Positions 1 through 6,558 of a DNA stretch of 7,107 nt are shown here, one piece after another. The stretch is taken from positions 7,864 through 14,970 of the forward strand of contig DGOE01000090.1 in assembly GCA_002389295.1 (NCBI GenBank), read 5' to 3'. Position 1 is the first letter of the stretch. Each line of letters begins with the position of its first letter. Source of the DNA: Flavobacteriales bacterium UBA4474 (GTDB taxonomy: Bacteria; Bacteroidota; Bacteroidia; Flavobacteriales_D; Sanyastnellaceae). The notes beneath the pieces were generated by a model. That model was given only the letters and a program-made list of their open reading frames with translations, did no database searches and had not been told where the DNA came from. Made by a program: the position numbers and the translations under genes.

Positions 1-1721
1 GGCTCATCCTCAAGTTCGGTGAGTCCGCTGGGGGTGCGCAACCGCTTGGTGTATTCCTCGATGCTCTGGTGGCGTTGTGCCATCCTCTGGTTGAGGTCGT
101 GCGTGTCCTGTTGGTTGGGGACGGGCTTCGGCTCAGCGGGCCGGCTTGGCGGCGTTCTGGGCGAAGGAATGGGCTGTGCTTGTGCTTCTGTGGTGGTCGG
201 TTGCGGAGCCTCGGCCAATGGCGTCTCCAATGTTTCTTCAGTGGGCTCGAGTTGCTCATTGGTGAAGCTGACCCCGCCGAGCTCCTCGGGAAGGAGGGCT
301 TCATCTTCGGTGTTGTCCATGTCCAGGACATTGAACTCTCCAATGCGTTCAGAGGCGTCCGGAACGTGGGTGACTTCTGGCGCAACCACTTCAGGTTCGG
401 CAGGAAGGGGCGCCGAGACAGGGGGCTGCTCTTCGGCTGGACTGGGCTCCTTGTGGATCAGTGTGACTTCATCGCCGGCTTCAGCGGGGACAGGACCAAA
501 AAGATTGACGGCCCCTGAAGGATCAGTGTTGACCTCCTCCACGTCCCATTGATTGGTCAGTGGAAGGTCCCGCGGGTCCCCTGCAGGTTCCGCGCTGGGT
601 TCTTCTGCTGATTTGAGCTGTGGTTCTGTGTGATCTGTTGCTGTCTCCGAAGGATCGAGCGTATCAGATAAGGTGCCGAGGGGGGTTTGCAAAGGGCGCG
701 TGATTTCCCTTGCATGGTCTTGCAACGTGTGCTTTTTCACGCTGGGCCCCTCCGGCAACTTTGCGGTGGCTTCGAATCCAGTCGCGATGACCGTGACGCA
801 GATTTTGTCGCCGAGGTGTTCGTCAGGACCGTATCCCCAGATGACTTCTGCGGTGGCGCCAGCTTGGTCTTGGATGTAATCCGTGATTTCGGAAATCTCA
901 TCCATCAGCACTTCCTCCGTGCCGTAGGTGATGTTGAGCAACACGAAGTTGGCACCGGTGATGTCACTGTCGTTGAGCAGTGGTGATTCGAGGGCTTCTG
1001 CCACGGCCGTCATGGCACGGCCTTCGCCGCTTGCACTGCCTGCGCCCATGATGGCGGCACCCGAGTCGCGCATGACGGTTTTGACGTCATTCATGTCCAC
1101 GTTGATGTCGCCCGTCAGGGTGATGACTTCTGCGATGCCTTTGGCTGCGGTGCAGAGCACTTCGTCCGCGTTGGAGAAGGCTTGCTTCAACGTCAGGTTT
1201 CCAAACAACTCCCTGAGCTTGTCGTTGCGGATGACGAGCAGGGTGTCTACAGCGGCCCGCATTTCTTCGAGTCCTTCTCCTGCTTGGTTGGCCCGGCGGC
1301 GTCCTTCAAAATTGAACGGCACGGTGACAATACCAACGGTGAGGATGTCGAGGTCCTTGCACGCCTTGGCGATGACGGGCGCAGCGCCCGTTCCTGTGCC
1401 GCCTCCCATTCCGGCGGTCACAAAAACCATGGTGGTGTTTTCGCCCAATTGCTCGAGCACATCATCGAGGTTTTCGATGGCGGCATTTTTGCCGATTTCC
1501 GGGATGCTCCCGGCGCCTTGTCCGGCGGTCAGGGTTGTGCCCAGTTGGATGCGGATGGGGACATTGGAAGCTTCCAATGCCTGGTTGTCCGAATTGCAGA
1601 CAATGAAGTCCACGCCCTTGATGCCCTGCTGGTGCATGTAGTTGACGGCATTTGAGCCGCCTCCGCCTACACCAATGACCTTGATGGGAGAGCCTGATTT
1701 AATGGGGAGATCGAATTCCAT
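1..1721 (-). CDS. ftsZ: Cell division protein FtsZ, 3' end cut off by window
   Basis: Tubulin-like GTPase that polymerises at midcell into the Z ring and recruits the divisome. The ATG at 1721 gives the N-terminus MEFDLP, typical of Bacteroidota FtsZ. Nucleotide-binding motifs run in order: GVGGGGSNAVN (17-27), the tubulin signature GMGGGTGTGAAP (104-115), VPFNFEGRRR (134-143) and the T7 catalytic loop with N207, D209 and D212. The globular part ends near residue 322. A linker of about 240 residues follows, rich in P, E, A and T. It is acidic over about 341-520 (only five K/R) and then basic and proline-rich over about 521-562. The last visible residues, RTPSGLTELEDE (562-573), match from memory the start of the conserved Bacteroidota C-terminal block (continuing PAY.R). 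The frame is open to base 3, so the stop lies outside the window. No frameshift is seen. The gene lies 170 bp downstream of ftsA. A weak AGGA sits 8 nt before the ATG. Confidence 0.98.
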   Translation of the reverse strand, partial: MEFDLPIKSGSPIKVIGVGGGGSNAVNYMHQQGIKGVDFIVCNSDNQALEASNVPIRIQLGTTLTAGQGAGSIPEIGKNAAIENLDDVLEQLGENTTMVFVTAGMGGGTGTGAAPVIAKACKDLDILTVGIVTVPFNFEGRRRANQAGEGLEEMRAAVDTLLVIRNDKLRELFGNLTLKQAFSNADEVLCTAAKGIAEVITLTGDINVDMNDVKTVMRDSGAAIMGAGSASGEGRAMTAVAEALESPLLNDSDITGANFVLLNITYGTEEVLMDEISEITDYIQDQAGATAEVIWGYGPDEHLGDKICVTVIATGFEATAKLPEGPSVKKHTLQDHAREITRPLQTPLGTLSDTLDPSETATDHTEPQLKSAEEPSAEPAGDPRDLPLTNQWDVEEVNTDPSGAVNLFGPVPAEAGDEVTLIHKEPSPAEEQPPVSAPLPAEPEVVAPEVTHVPDASERIGEFNVLDMDNTEDEALLPEELGGVSFTNEQLEPTEETLETPLAEAPQPTTTEAQAQPIPSPRTPPSRPAEPKPVPNQQDTHDLNQRMAQRHQSIEEYTKRLRTPSGLTELEDE

Positions 1722-1891
1722 CTGATGTTTCCTGTCGGAATGGGTTTCAGGTGTGGGTGTTCAATGAAATGGTCCCAGTTCTGGGTGCGGGGCAATTACG
1801 GGCTTGCCGGCATGTCTTTGCAGATGCTGTCGGCTTTTCCATCCACCATCTCATCGTTGAAAACAGGATTTGGAGGATAGGCTGTGTAGGA
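1722..1891 (-). other. ftsA-ftsZ intergenic region / ftsZ leader
   Basis: This 170 bp is the only sizeable non-coding gap in the window; the other junctions range from 4 bp overlaps to a 30 bp gap. It is the natural place for an extra ftsZ promoter or a 5' UTR, which would let FtsZ be made in excess over FtsA. I see no convincing Bacteroidota promoter (TTG ... TAnnTTTG) and no terminator with a U tract. The only inverted repeat noted is CCCAG-TT-CTGGG at 1774-1785, which is too small to call. The first 31 codons after the ftsA stop stay open in the ftsA frame (1891-1799) and read like protein (see findings). Confidence 0.5.
1730..1733 (-). promoter_or_regulatory. Weak Shine-Dalgarno-like AGGA before ftsZ
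   Basis: The message reads AGGAAACATCAG directly before the ftsZ ATG, placing AGGA 8 nt from the start. It is the only start in the window with a recognisable SD-like element. Bacteroidota generally rely little on SD pairing, so it may have no function. Confidence 0.3.
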
Positions 1892-3169
1892 TTATTCCGG
1901 CAGCTCGTCTTCAAAGAACTCCTTGATTTTTTGAAGGAAGCGCCGCGGTCCAGCATGGGTTTCCTTGCTTTCCTGTTGACGTGTGTCTTCCATGGTGCCT
2001 TCGCCGTTGTTTTCGAAGCCGAGCAGCACGAGTCCAATGCCTGTGGCGTAAGTAGGCGCCGTCAAACTGCGGTCTGGTGCCTGTGCCAGGTGGGTGTTGG
2101 GGAATCCAATGCGGCAATCCAACGTGGTGACGTATTCGAACAGCTGACGGACATGGCGCAGTTGGCTTCCACCGCCCGTGACGACGATGCCGCCAATCAG
2201 TTCGCGCTCGAGTCCGCTGTTTTTGATCTCGTAGTGCACATGCTCGATGATTTCAGCCATGCGCGCTTGAATGATGCCCGCGATGTTGCGCCGGGAGACC
2301 TCTTTGGGCGGCCGCCCGGACAGGCCGGGGATGACCACGATTTCGTCTTGGGCCATTTCCTGCTCGAGGGCAGAGCCGAATTTGCTCTTGAGCGCTTCGG
2401 CATGCTTTTTCAGCACGCCGCAGCCTTGCTTGATGTCGTCCGTGATGGCGTTGCCTCCAAAGGGAATGACAGCGGTGTGGCGGATGATGCCCTCCTGAAA
2501 GATGGCAATGTCAGTGGTGCCACCACCGATGTCCACGAGGGCGACGCCGGCTTCTTTTTCTTCTTCGCTCAACACAGCGCAGCTCGAAGCGATGGGCTCG
2601 AGGATGAGCTGGTCCACCTGCAGGCCCGCCCGCTTGATGCAGCGGTAGATGTTTTTGGCAGCGGAAGTCTGCCCAGTGATGATGTGGAAGTTGGCCTCCA
2701 GCCGCACCCCGGTGTGCCCCACGGGCTCCTTGATCCCGGGTTCTCCATCCACGGTGAATTCCTGGGGCAAAACGTGCAAGATTTCCTCTCCAGGCAGCAC
2801 CTTCAGCTTGCGCATGTCATCAATGAGTTGCTGCACATCTGAGCGGGTGATTTCCTCATCGGTGTCGGTCCTGATGATCTGCCCCCTGTGCTGCAGGCTC
2901 TTGATGTGCTGCCCCGCGATGCCCACGTTGACAACCTCGATGCGCACATTGGCGGACTTCTCGGCGGCTTCTACGGCCGTGCGTATGGACTGAACGGTGT
3001 GTTCGATGTTGGCCACGACACCGCGGGTAACCCCGATGGATTCACTCTTTCCGTATCCAATGATTTCGAGCTTGCCATGGGCATTTTTTTGGCCTACGAT
3101 GCAGGCAATCTTGGTGGTGCCGATGTCGAGTCCGACGACGATGTCCTGGTGTTGATTGGGATTGTCCAT
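1892..3169 (-). CDS. ftsA: Cell division protein FtsA
   Basis: Actin-fold ATPase-like protein that ties FtsZ filaments to the inner face of the membrane and helps activate septal synthesis. At 425 residues it is close to normal family length. The phosphate-1 motif is VVGLDIGTTKIACIVG (11-26). The SHS2/1C subdomain that replaces actin subdomain 1B spans roughly 85-165. Phosphate-2 is LVDIGGGTTDIAIF (211-224) and the adenosine motif is GGIVVTGGGSQL (326-337). A variable polar stretch (about 388-408) leads to a short amphipathic, basic-aromatic helix, RRFLQKIKEFFEDE (409-422), the expected membrane-targeting sequence. The ATG at 3169 is chosen because actin-fold homology begins within ten residues of it. 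The gene starts 30 bp after the ftsQ stop. It has no purine-rich SD; the leader instead contains CCUCCU. The stop is TAA at 1894-1892. Confidence 0.98.
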   Translation of the reverse strand: MDNPNQHQDIVVGLDIGTTKIACIVGQKNAHGKLEIIGYGKSESIGVTRGVVANIEHTVQSIRTAVEAAEKSANVRIEVVNVGIAGQHIKSLQHRGQIIRTDTDEEITRSDVQQLIDDMRKLKVLPGEEILHVLPQEFTVDGEPGIKEPVGHTGVRLEANFHIITGQTSAAKNIYRCIKRAGLQVDQLILEPIASSCAVLSEEEKEAGVALVDIGGGTTDIAIFQEGIIRHTAVIPFGGNAITDDIKQGCGVLKKHAEALKSKFGSALEQEMAQDEIVVIPGLSGRPPKEVSRRNIAGIIQARMAEIIEHVHYEIKNSGLERELIGGIVVTGGGSQLRHVRQLFEYVTTLDCRIGFPNTHLAQAPDRSLTAPTYATGIGLVLLGFENNGEGTMEDTRQQESKETHAGPRRFLQKIKEFFEDELPE

Positions 3170-3199
3170 GGTGGAAATGGGGAGAGGAGGTGGATGCGT

Positions 3200-3973
3200 T
3201 TATTTGGCGGCGACCAACTGGCCGTCGTATTGCAGGCTGATGCTGCGGTATTGTCTCAGGTCGCCGCGCCGGATGAGTTCCGTGTAGAATGTTTTGAGCC
3301 GTTGGAGTTGGTCGGTCAAGTCTTGTGTCAGACTGGCCGCGCTGCCCAATTCCACGACCATGTCCCCCACGCGGGGGCGCAAGAAGAGTTGTCCTTGGGC
3401 GTTGACTTCGACTTGGTCGACGAATTGGTCCCAGAAGGGCTGCTCGTCCAGTGTTTCCAGCAAAGGGATGGCCAGTTTGGCGTGGTTGAGGTCAGGGGCG
3501 TGCACGATGGGCACATCGGCCGTATACCTTCGGGAGAGGGGCATGACGTCGCCTGCTTCATCCAAATAGAGGACGGAATCGGGCATCCAAACCCGCGCAA
3601 TGGGCCGTTGCTGCCCCACACGGATCCGCAGTGTGCCACCAAGGGTGGGCTCCAAGCTGCAATGTGCCACCCCATGTTGCGCCAGGATGGTGGTGTGCAA
3701 TGCCGAAAGGGGCAAAGATGACATGGGACGGTCGAGCAGGTTGAATTGCGCCGTGACGACAGCGTGCAGGGTGGGGGCATCCACGAAATACATGCCATCC
3801 ACCTGGTCGACCTCGATGTCAAGGGCGCGGCAGGGAATGGTGGACGTCGACTGGTCCGCGGCAGTGAACACGACGGCAGCGGGCAACATGAGGAGCAAGG
3901 TCCACCATGTGCGCCTGCGGTGTGCGCGCAGGGGTTGCTTTGGGGTCGGTTCTTGTTGGGCGCGTCGGGTCAC
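3200..3973 (-). CDS. ftsQ: Cell division protein FtsQ (POTRA domain), GTG start
   Basis: Bitopic divisome scaffold with a short cytoplasmic tail, one membrane segment and a periplasmic POTRA plus beta domain; in other bacteria it binds FtsB and FtsL. The frame is open upstream to an ATG at 4135, but that lies 54 codons inside murC. I choose the GTG at 3973, whose GTGA overlaps the murC TGA; this gives 257 residues, normal for the family. Seen: a basic tail (RAHRRR, 16-21), a hydrophobic segment about 23-38 (WWTLLLMLPAAVVFTA), a POTRA-like region about 50-120, then the beta domain, including VWMPDSVLYLDEAGDVMPLS (128-147). The C-terminus YRSISLQYDGQLVAAK (242-257) has the usual final strand of the family. 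FtsQ is poorly conserved in sequence, so the call rests on architecture plus its position between murC and ftsA. Confidence 0.94.
   Translation of the reverse strand: MTRRAQQEPTPKQPLRAHRRRTWWTLLLMLPAAVVFTAADQSTSTIPCRALDIEVDQVDGMYFVDAPTLHAVVTAQFNLLDRPMSSLPLSALHTTILAQHGVAHCSLEPTLGGTLRIRVGQQRPIARVWMPDSVLYLDEAGDVMPLSRRYTADVPIVHAPDLNHAKLAIPLLETLDEQPFWDQFVDQVEVNAQGQLFLRPRVGDMVVELGSAASLTQDLTDQLQRLKTFYTELIRRGDLRQYRSISLQYDGQLVAAK
3970..3973 (-). other. murC stop / ftsQ start overlap (GTGA)
   Basis: The last base of the final sense codon of murC (CCG) plus its TGA stop read GTGA, so the ftsQ GTG overlaps the stop. Such overlaps usually mean translational coupling by re-initiation. ftsQ therefore lies in the -1 frame relative to murC, which matters for the slippery site 27 nt upstream. 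Confidence 0.85.
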
Positions 3974-5421
3974 GGTGCGTCGATTGGGGGTTGTGTCGTC
4001 TTTTTTTCTAAGCGGTTCCAAGCCGGTTCTATCCACCGATCGAGGTCGCCCGCACCCATGAAAAGGAGAACGTCCGGATCCAGTTTTTCCAGCACATCCA
4101 AAAACCGGTTTTCTGGCGGGCATTTTACCGGGCACCCGACCATCTTTTCCCCAATCTCATGTGCATCCACGCCCGGGATGGGTGCTTCGCGCGCGGCGTA
4201 GATGGGCAGCAGCACGCAGGCGTCCAGTTTGGAGAGGGCTGCGGCAAAGTCTTCGAGGAAGTCTTGGGTGCGGCTGTACAGATGGGGCTGGAAGATGCCG
4301 GTGATTTTGCGGTTGGGAAATGTGAGGCGCGCGGCAGCGATGGTGCCTGCTATTTCACGGGGATGGTGGGCGTAGTCATCGACGATGACCCGGGTGTCGG
4401 ACTGGCGCTTGATTTCGAACCGCCGGGCCACCCCGGAAAACGCGCTGAGTGTTGCCGGCACTTGGAGAGGGGCGATGCCCGCTTGAACGGCGAGGTGTGC
4501 GGCTGCTGTGGCGTTGGCCGCGTTGTGCGTCCCCGGCAAGCGCCAACTGATTTGCATGGGCGCTTGGCCCCGGAGGTGCAAGGTGAACTTGGCCTTTCCG
4601 TCTTCACCGCGCACATCGCTGTAGCCTGCGGACCAGCCCCGCACTTCCAATGACTCCCCGGTTTTCAATGGGCCATAAATCTGCGCGCCGACGGCCTGCA
4701 GGGCGCTTGGGTCGCTCCATGCGGCCGCTGCATCTGTGTGGACGAGCAAGCCGCCAGGAGCGACCTGATGGGCAAAATCCGCAAAGGCGGCCAACATTTT
4801 TTTGTGCGTGCCATAGATGTCCAAGTGGTCGGGGTCCACAGAAGTAATGGCGGCGTGTGTGGGGCGCAGGTGCAGGAAGCTCCGGTCAAATTCGTCGGCC
4901 TCAGCCACCATCCACAGGGGGGCGTCGCCGGTCTCTTTGGAGAGCAGCAGGTTGGAATTCCCTTCCAAAGCAATGCCCCCGAGAAAGGCTTCCACTGCGG
5001 TGCCATTGTAGGACAGCATGTGGGCGAGCAGGCTGGTCGTGGTGGTTTTGCCGTGGGTCCCTGCGACGGCCAGCAGGGGCTTGTCACGCGTGATGCGCCC
5101 GAGGAGTTCTGCGCGCTTCAGGGGTGTATATCCTGCGGCATTCAGGGCGACGAGGAGGGGGAAGTCGGCGGGGATGGCCGGGGTCCAGACGATGGTCCAC
5201 GTCCGCCCGCTTTCATTTTTCATGTCCTGAAGCAGGCCCGCTGGAAGTTCATCCAATGCGCCACTGTGGTCCACGGCGATGCCCTCTTCTTTCAAGGCGC
5301 GGGTCAGGGCGGACGGGGTTCGGTCATAACCGGCCACCTCTGCGCCGTGTGCATTGAACCACCGCGCCAGGGCACTCATGCCGATGCCGCCGATGCCCAG
5401 AAAGTAGACCTTCTCCATCAT
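3970..5421 (-). CDS. murC: UDP-N-acetylmuramate--L-alanine ligase MurC
   Basis: Cytoplasmic Mur ligase that uses ATP to add L-alanine to UDP-MurNAc, the first step of stem-peptide assembly (EC 6.3.2.8). It has 483 residues, usual for the family. Domain 1 opens with the Rossmann motif FLGIGGIGMSALARW (7-21). The central ATPase domain has the P-loop AGTHGKTTTTS (120-130), the acidic AEADEFD (173-179) and VDPDHLDIYG (195-204). GTHNAANATAA (297-307) and FSGVARRFE (328-336) come next. Domain 3 shows DDYAHHPREI (348-357), QPHLYSRT (378-385) and MGAGDLDRW (455-463). GIGGIGMS and YAHHP favour MurC over MurD, E or F. Two ATGs are in tandem (5421 and 5418); I take the first because it forms the ATGA overlap with the murG stop. 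The C-terminal tail (about 470-483) is unconserved and carries the A7 tract discussed separately. Confidence 0.98.
   Translation of the reverse strand: MMEKVYFLGIGGIGMSALARWFNAHGAEVAGYDRTPSALTRALKEEGIAVDHSGALDELPAGLLQDMKNESGRTWTIVWTPAIPADFPLLVALNAAGYTPLKRAELLGRITRDKPLLAVAGTHGKTTTTSLLAHMLSYNGTAVEAFLGGIALEGNSNLLLSKETGDAPLWMVAEADEFDRSFLHLRPTHAAITSVDPDHLDIYGTHKKMLAAFADFAHQVAPGGLLVHTDAAAAWSDPSALQAVGAQIYGPLKTGESLEVRGWSAGYSDVRGEDGKAKFTLHLRGQAPMQISWRLPGTHNAANATAAAHLAVQAGIAPLQVPATLSAFSGVARRFEIKRQSDTRVIVDDYAHHPREIAGTIAAARLTFPNRKITGIFQPHLYSRTQDFLEDFAAALSKLDACVLLPIYAAREAPIPGVDAHEIGEKMVGCPVKCPPENRFLDVLEKLDPDVLLFMGAGDLDRWIEPAWNRLEKKTTQPPIDAP
4000..4006 (-). other. Candidate -1 slippery heptamer A_AAA_AAG in murC
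   Basis: In the murC reading frame the message is GAA AAA AAG at codons 472-474, which contains A_AAA_AAG phased as at the dnaX programmed frameshift site. A -1 slip would continue GAC GAC ACA ... through nine further codons into the ftsQ GTG with no stop, predicting a MurC-FtsQ fusion of about 740 residues. I see no strong hairpin 5-10 nt downstream and no clear SD-like stimulator upstream, so function is uncertain. The tract may simply encode Glu-Lys-Lys, or be an A-rich ribosome-loading stretch for ftsQ. Confidence 0.3.
5418..5421 (-). other. murG stop / murC start overlap (ATGA)
   Basis: The murG TGA (5420-5418) overlaps the murC ATG (5421-5419) as ATGA, a common sign of translational coupling. 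A second in-frame ATG follows directly at 5418, giving an alternative murC start one codon later. Confidence 0.85.
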
Positions 5422-6554
5422 GGGCGCAGCAAACTGAGGACTTCATTTGCGACGGCCTCCGCGGCTTCGGGCCGGGCGGTGGCGCGCAAGGCGGTGGACA
5501 TCGCGGCGCACCTTTCGGCGTCGTTGAGCAGGGCGCGGACCTCTTTGCCAAGGTCGCGTTCCACCCGGTCGTCCGTGAGCATGACGGCCCCATGGCGGTC
5601 AACCACGGAGCGGGCGTTTTTGGTCTGGTGGTCTTCCGCTACATGGGGAGAAGGGACCAGGAGTGTGGGCTTGCCCACGAGGGCCAATTCCGCAATGGAC
5701 ATGGCACCGGCGCGGCTGGCGATGATGGAGGCAGCCTCATAGGCGAGGTCCATGCGGTCGATAAAGCCCCTTACGAGGAGGTTTTCATCGCCGTTTTGGG
5801 TGGCCCAGGCCGTGTGTTCGGCTTCATAGCGGCTGCCGCATTGCCACAGGATTTGAAAGCCTTTTTTGGCCAAGGGGCCTTGACCGGCAAGCTGGCGGAC
5901 AGCGGCGTTCATGGAAGCGGCACCGAGGCTTCCACCGAGCACCAACAGGACAGGTTTGTCTGCCTTCAATCCGAAATGGCTGCGGGCATCGGTCACACTG
6001 GACGGTGCACTTTGCGCCCCGCCAAGACGCTCCACAATGCTGTGCCGCAGCGGATTACCTGTCTCCGTGATTTTCTCGGCTGGAAACCACCGTGAGAGCC
6101 CGGGAAAACCGGCGCACACCTTGTCGACCCGCTGGGCGAGCAGGCGGTTGGTGATGCCTGGAAATCCATTTTGCTCTTGGATGAGGGTGGGGATGCGGGC
6201 TTGAGATGCCGCCCAAAGCAAGGGCCCACTGGCAAACCCGCCTACGCCGATGGCCACGTCGGGACGAAACCGCCGGATGATGCGGCGGGCGATCAGCAGC
6301 GAGCGCAGCAGCCGGAAAGGAAAAGCGAGGTTGCGCAGGCTGAGACGCCGGTCAATTCCGGTGATGGGCAGTCCCGTGATGGCATACCCCGCTTTGGGGA
6401 TGCGCTCCATCTCCATGCGCTTGCGTGCCCCAACGAATTCGATGACGGTGTCGGGGTCATGGGCGATCAAAGACTCCGCAATGGCGATGGCGGGGTGGAT
6501 GTGCCCACCGGTCCCTCCTCCGGAAATCAAGACGCGCAGGGGCTCTTCCGACAT
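5418..6554 (-). CDS. murG: MurG, lipid II-forming GlcNAc transferase
   Basis: Peripheral membrane GT-B glycosyltransferase (family GT28) that moves GlcNAc from UDP-GlcNAc to lipid I, giving lipid II (EC 2.4.1.227). It has 378 residues, normal length. The N-terminal domain has the glycine-rich loop SGGGTGGHIHPA (11-22), the MEMERIP stretch (48-54), the second loop GVGGFASGP (103-111) and QEQNGFPGITNR (126-137). GNPLR (166-170) leads into the C-terminal donor-binding domain with LGGSLGA (206-212), SRAGAMSIAE (280-289) and PSPHVAEDHQTKNA (301-314). The last motif has His304 where I recall Asn in many Bacteroidota relatives; E. coli MurG has His nearby in the same motif. The ATG at 6554 lies 4 bp after the ftsW stop and puts the first glycine loop at the expected distance from the N-terminus. 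No SD is seen; CCUCCU lies about 6 nt upstream of the ATG. Confidence 0.98.
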   Translation of the reverse strand: MSEEPLRVLISGGGTGGHIHPAIAIAESLIAHDPDTVIEFVGARKRMEMERIPKAGYAITGLPITGIDRRLSLRNLAFPFRLLRSLLIARRIIRRFRPDVAIGVGGFASGPLLWAASQARIPTLIQEQNGFPGITNRLLAQRVDKVCAGFPGLSRWFPAEKITETGNPLRHSIVERLGGAQSAPSSVTDARSHFGLKADKPVLLVLGGSLGAASMNAAVRQLAGQGPLAKKGFQILWQCGSRYEAEHTAWATQNGDENLLVRGFIDRMDLAYEAASIIASRAGAMSIAELALVGKPTLLVPSPHVAEDHQTKNARSVVDRHGAVMLTDDRVERDLGKEVRALLNDAERCAAMSTALRATARPEAAEAVANEVLSLLRP

Positions 6555-6558
6555 GGGC

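Noticed and set aside
1774..1785. Inverted repeat CCCAG-TT-CTGGG in the ftsZ leader as a terminator or operator
   Set aside because: The stem is very short with almost no loop, and no U tract follows it. It is not distinguishable from chance.
1747..1854. A possible 35-codon upstream ORF before ftsZ (MRWWMEKP...)
   Set aside because: No ribosome-binding signal and an unlikely composition. It overlaps a competing open stretch in the ftsA frame, and nothing supports translation.
1751..2842. A 363-codon open frame on the plus strand, antisense to ftsA and the ftsZ leader
   Set aside because: It is a by-product of codon bias in GC-rich DNA. The opposite strand encodes an unmistakable FtsA with all motifs, and the plus-strand translation shows no recognisable fold.
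3084..3090. An A7 tract in ftsA (codons CAA AAA AAT) as a second slippery site
   Set aside because: A -1 shift there meets a stop about 14 codons later inside ftsA and makes no sensible product.
2888..3721. A 277-codon open frame on the plus strand across the ftsA/ftsQ junction
   Set aside because: It is antisense to two well-supported genes, with composition typical of shadow frames.
3914..3932. A perfect 6-bp stem (CCTGCG/CGCAGG, 7-nt loop) early in ftsQ, considered as a frameshift stimulator
   Set aside because: It lies about 67 nt downstream of the slippery heptamer, too far for the known mechanism. It falls in an Arg-rich coding stretch that easily produces such repeats.
4797..4803. 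An A7 tract in murC (codons CAC AAA AAA ATG) as a slippery site
   Set aside because: The phase does not form an X_XXY_YYZ heptamer in the murC frame.
4738..5742. A 334-codon open frame on the plus strand, antisense to murC and murG
   Set aside because: It spans the boundary of two well-supported minus-strand genes and has no recognisable motif. The same GC-driven antisense effect explains it.
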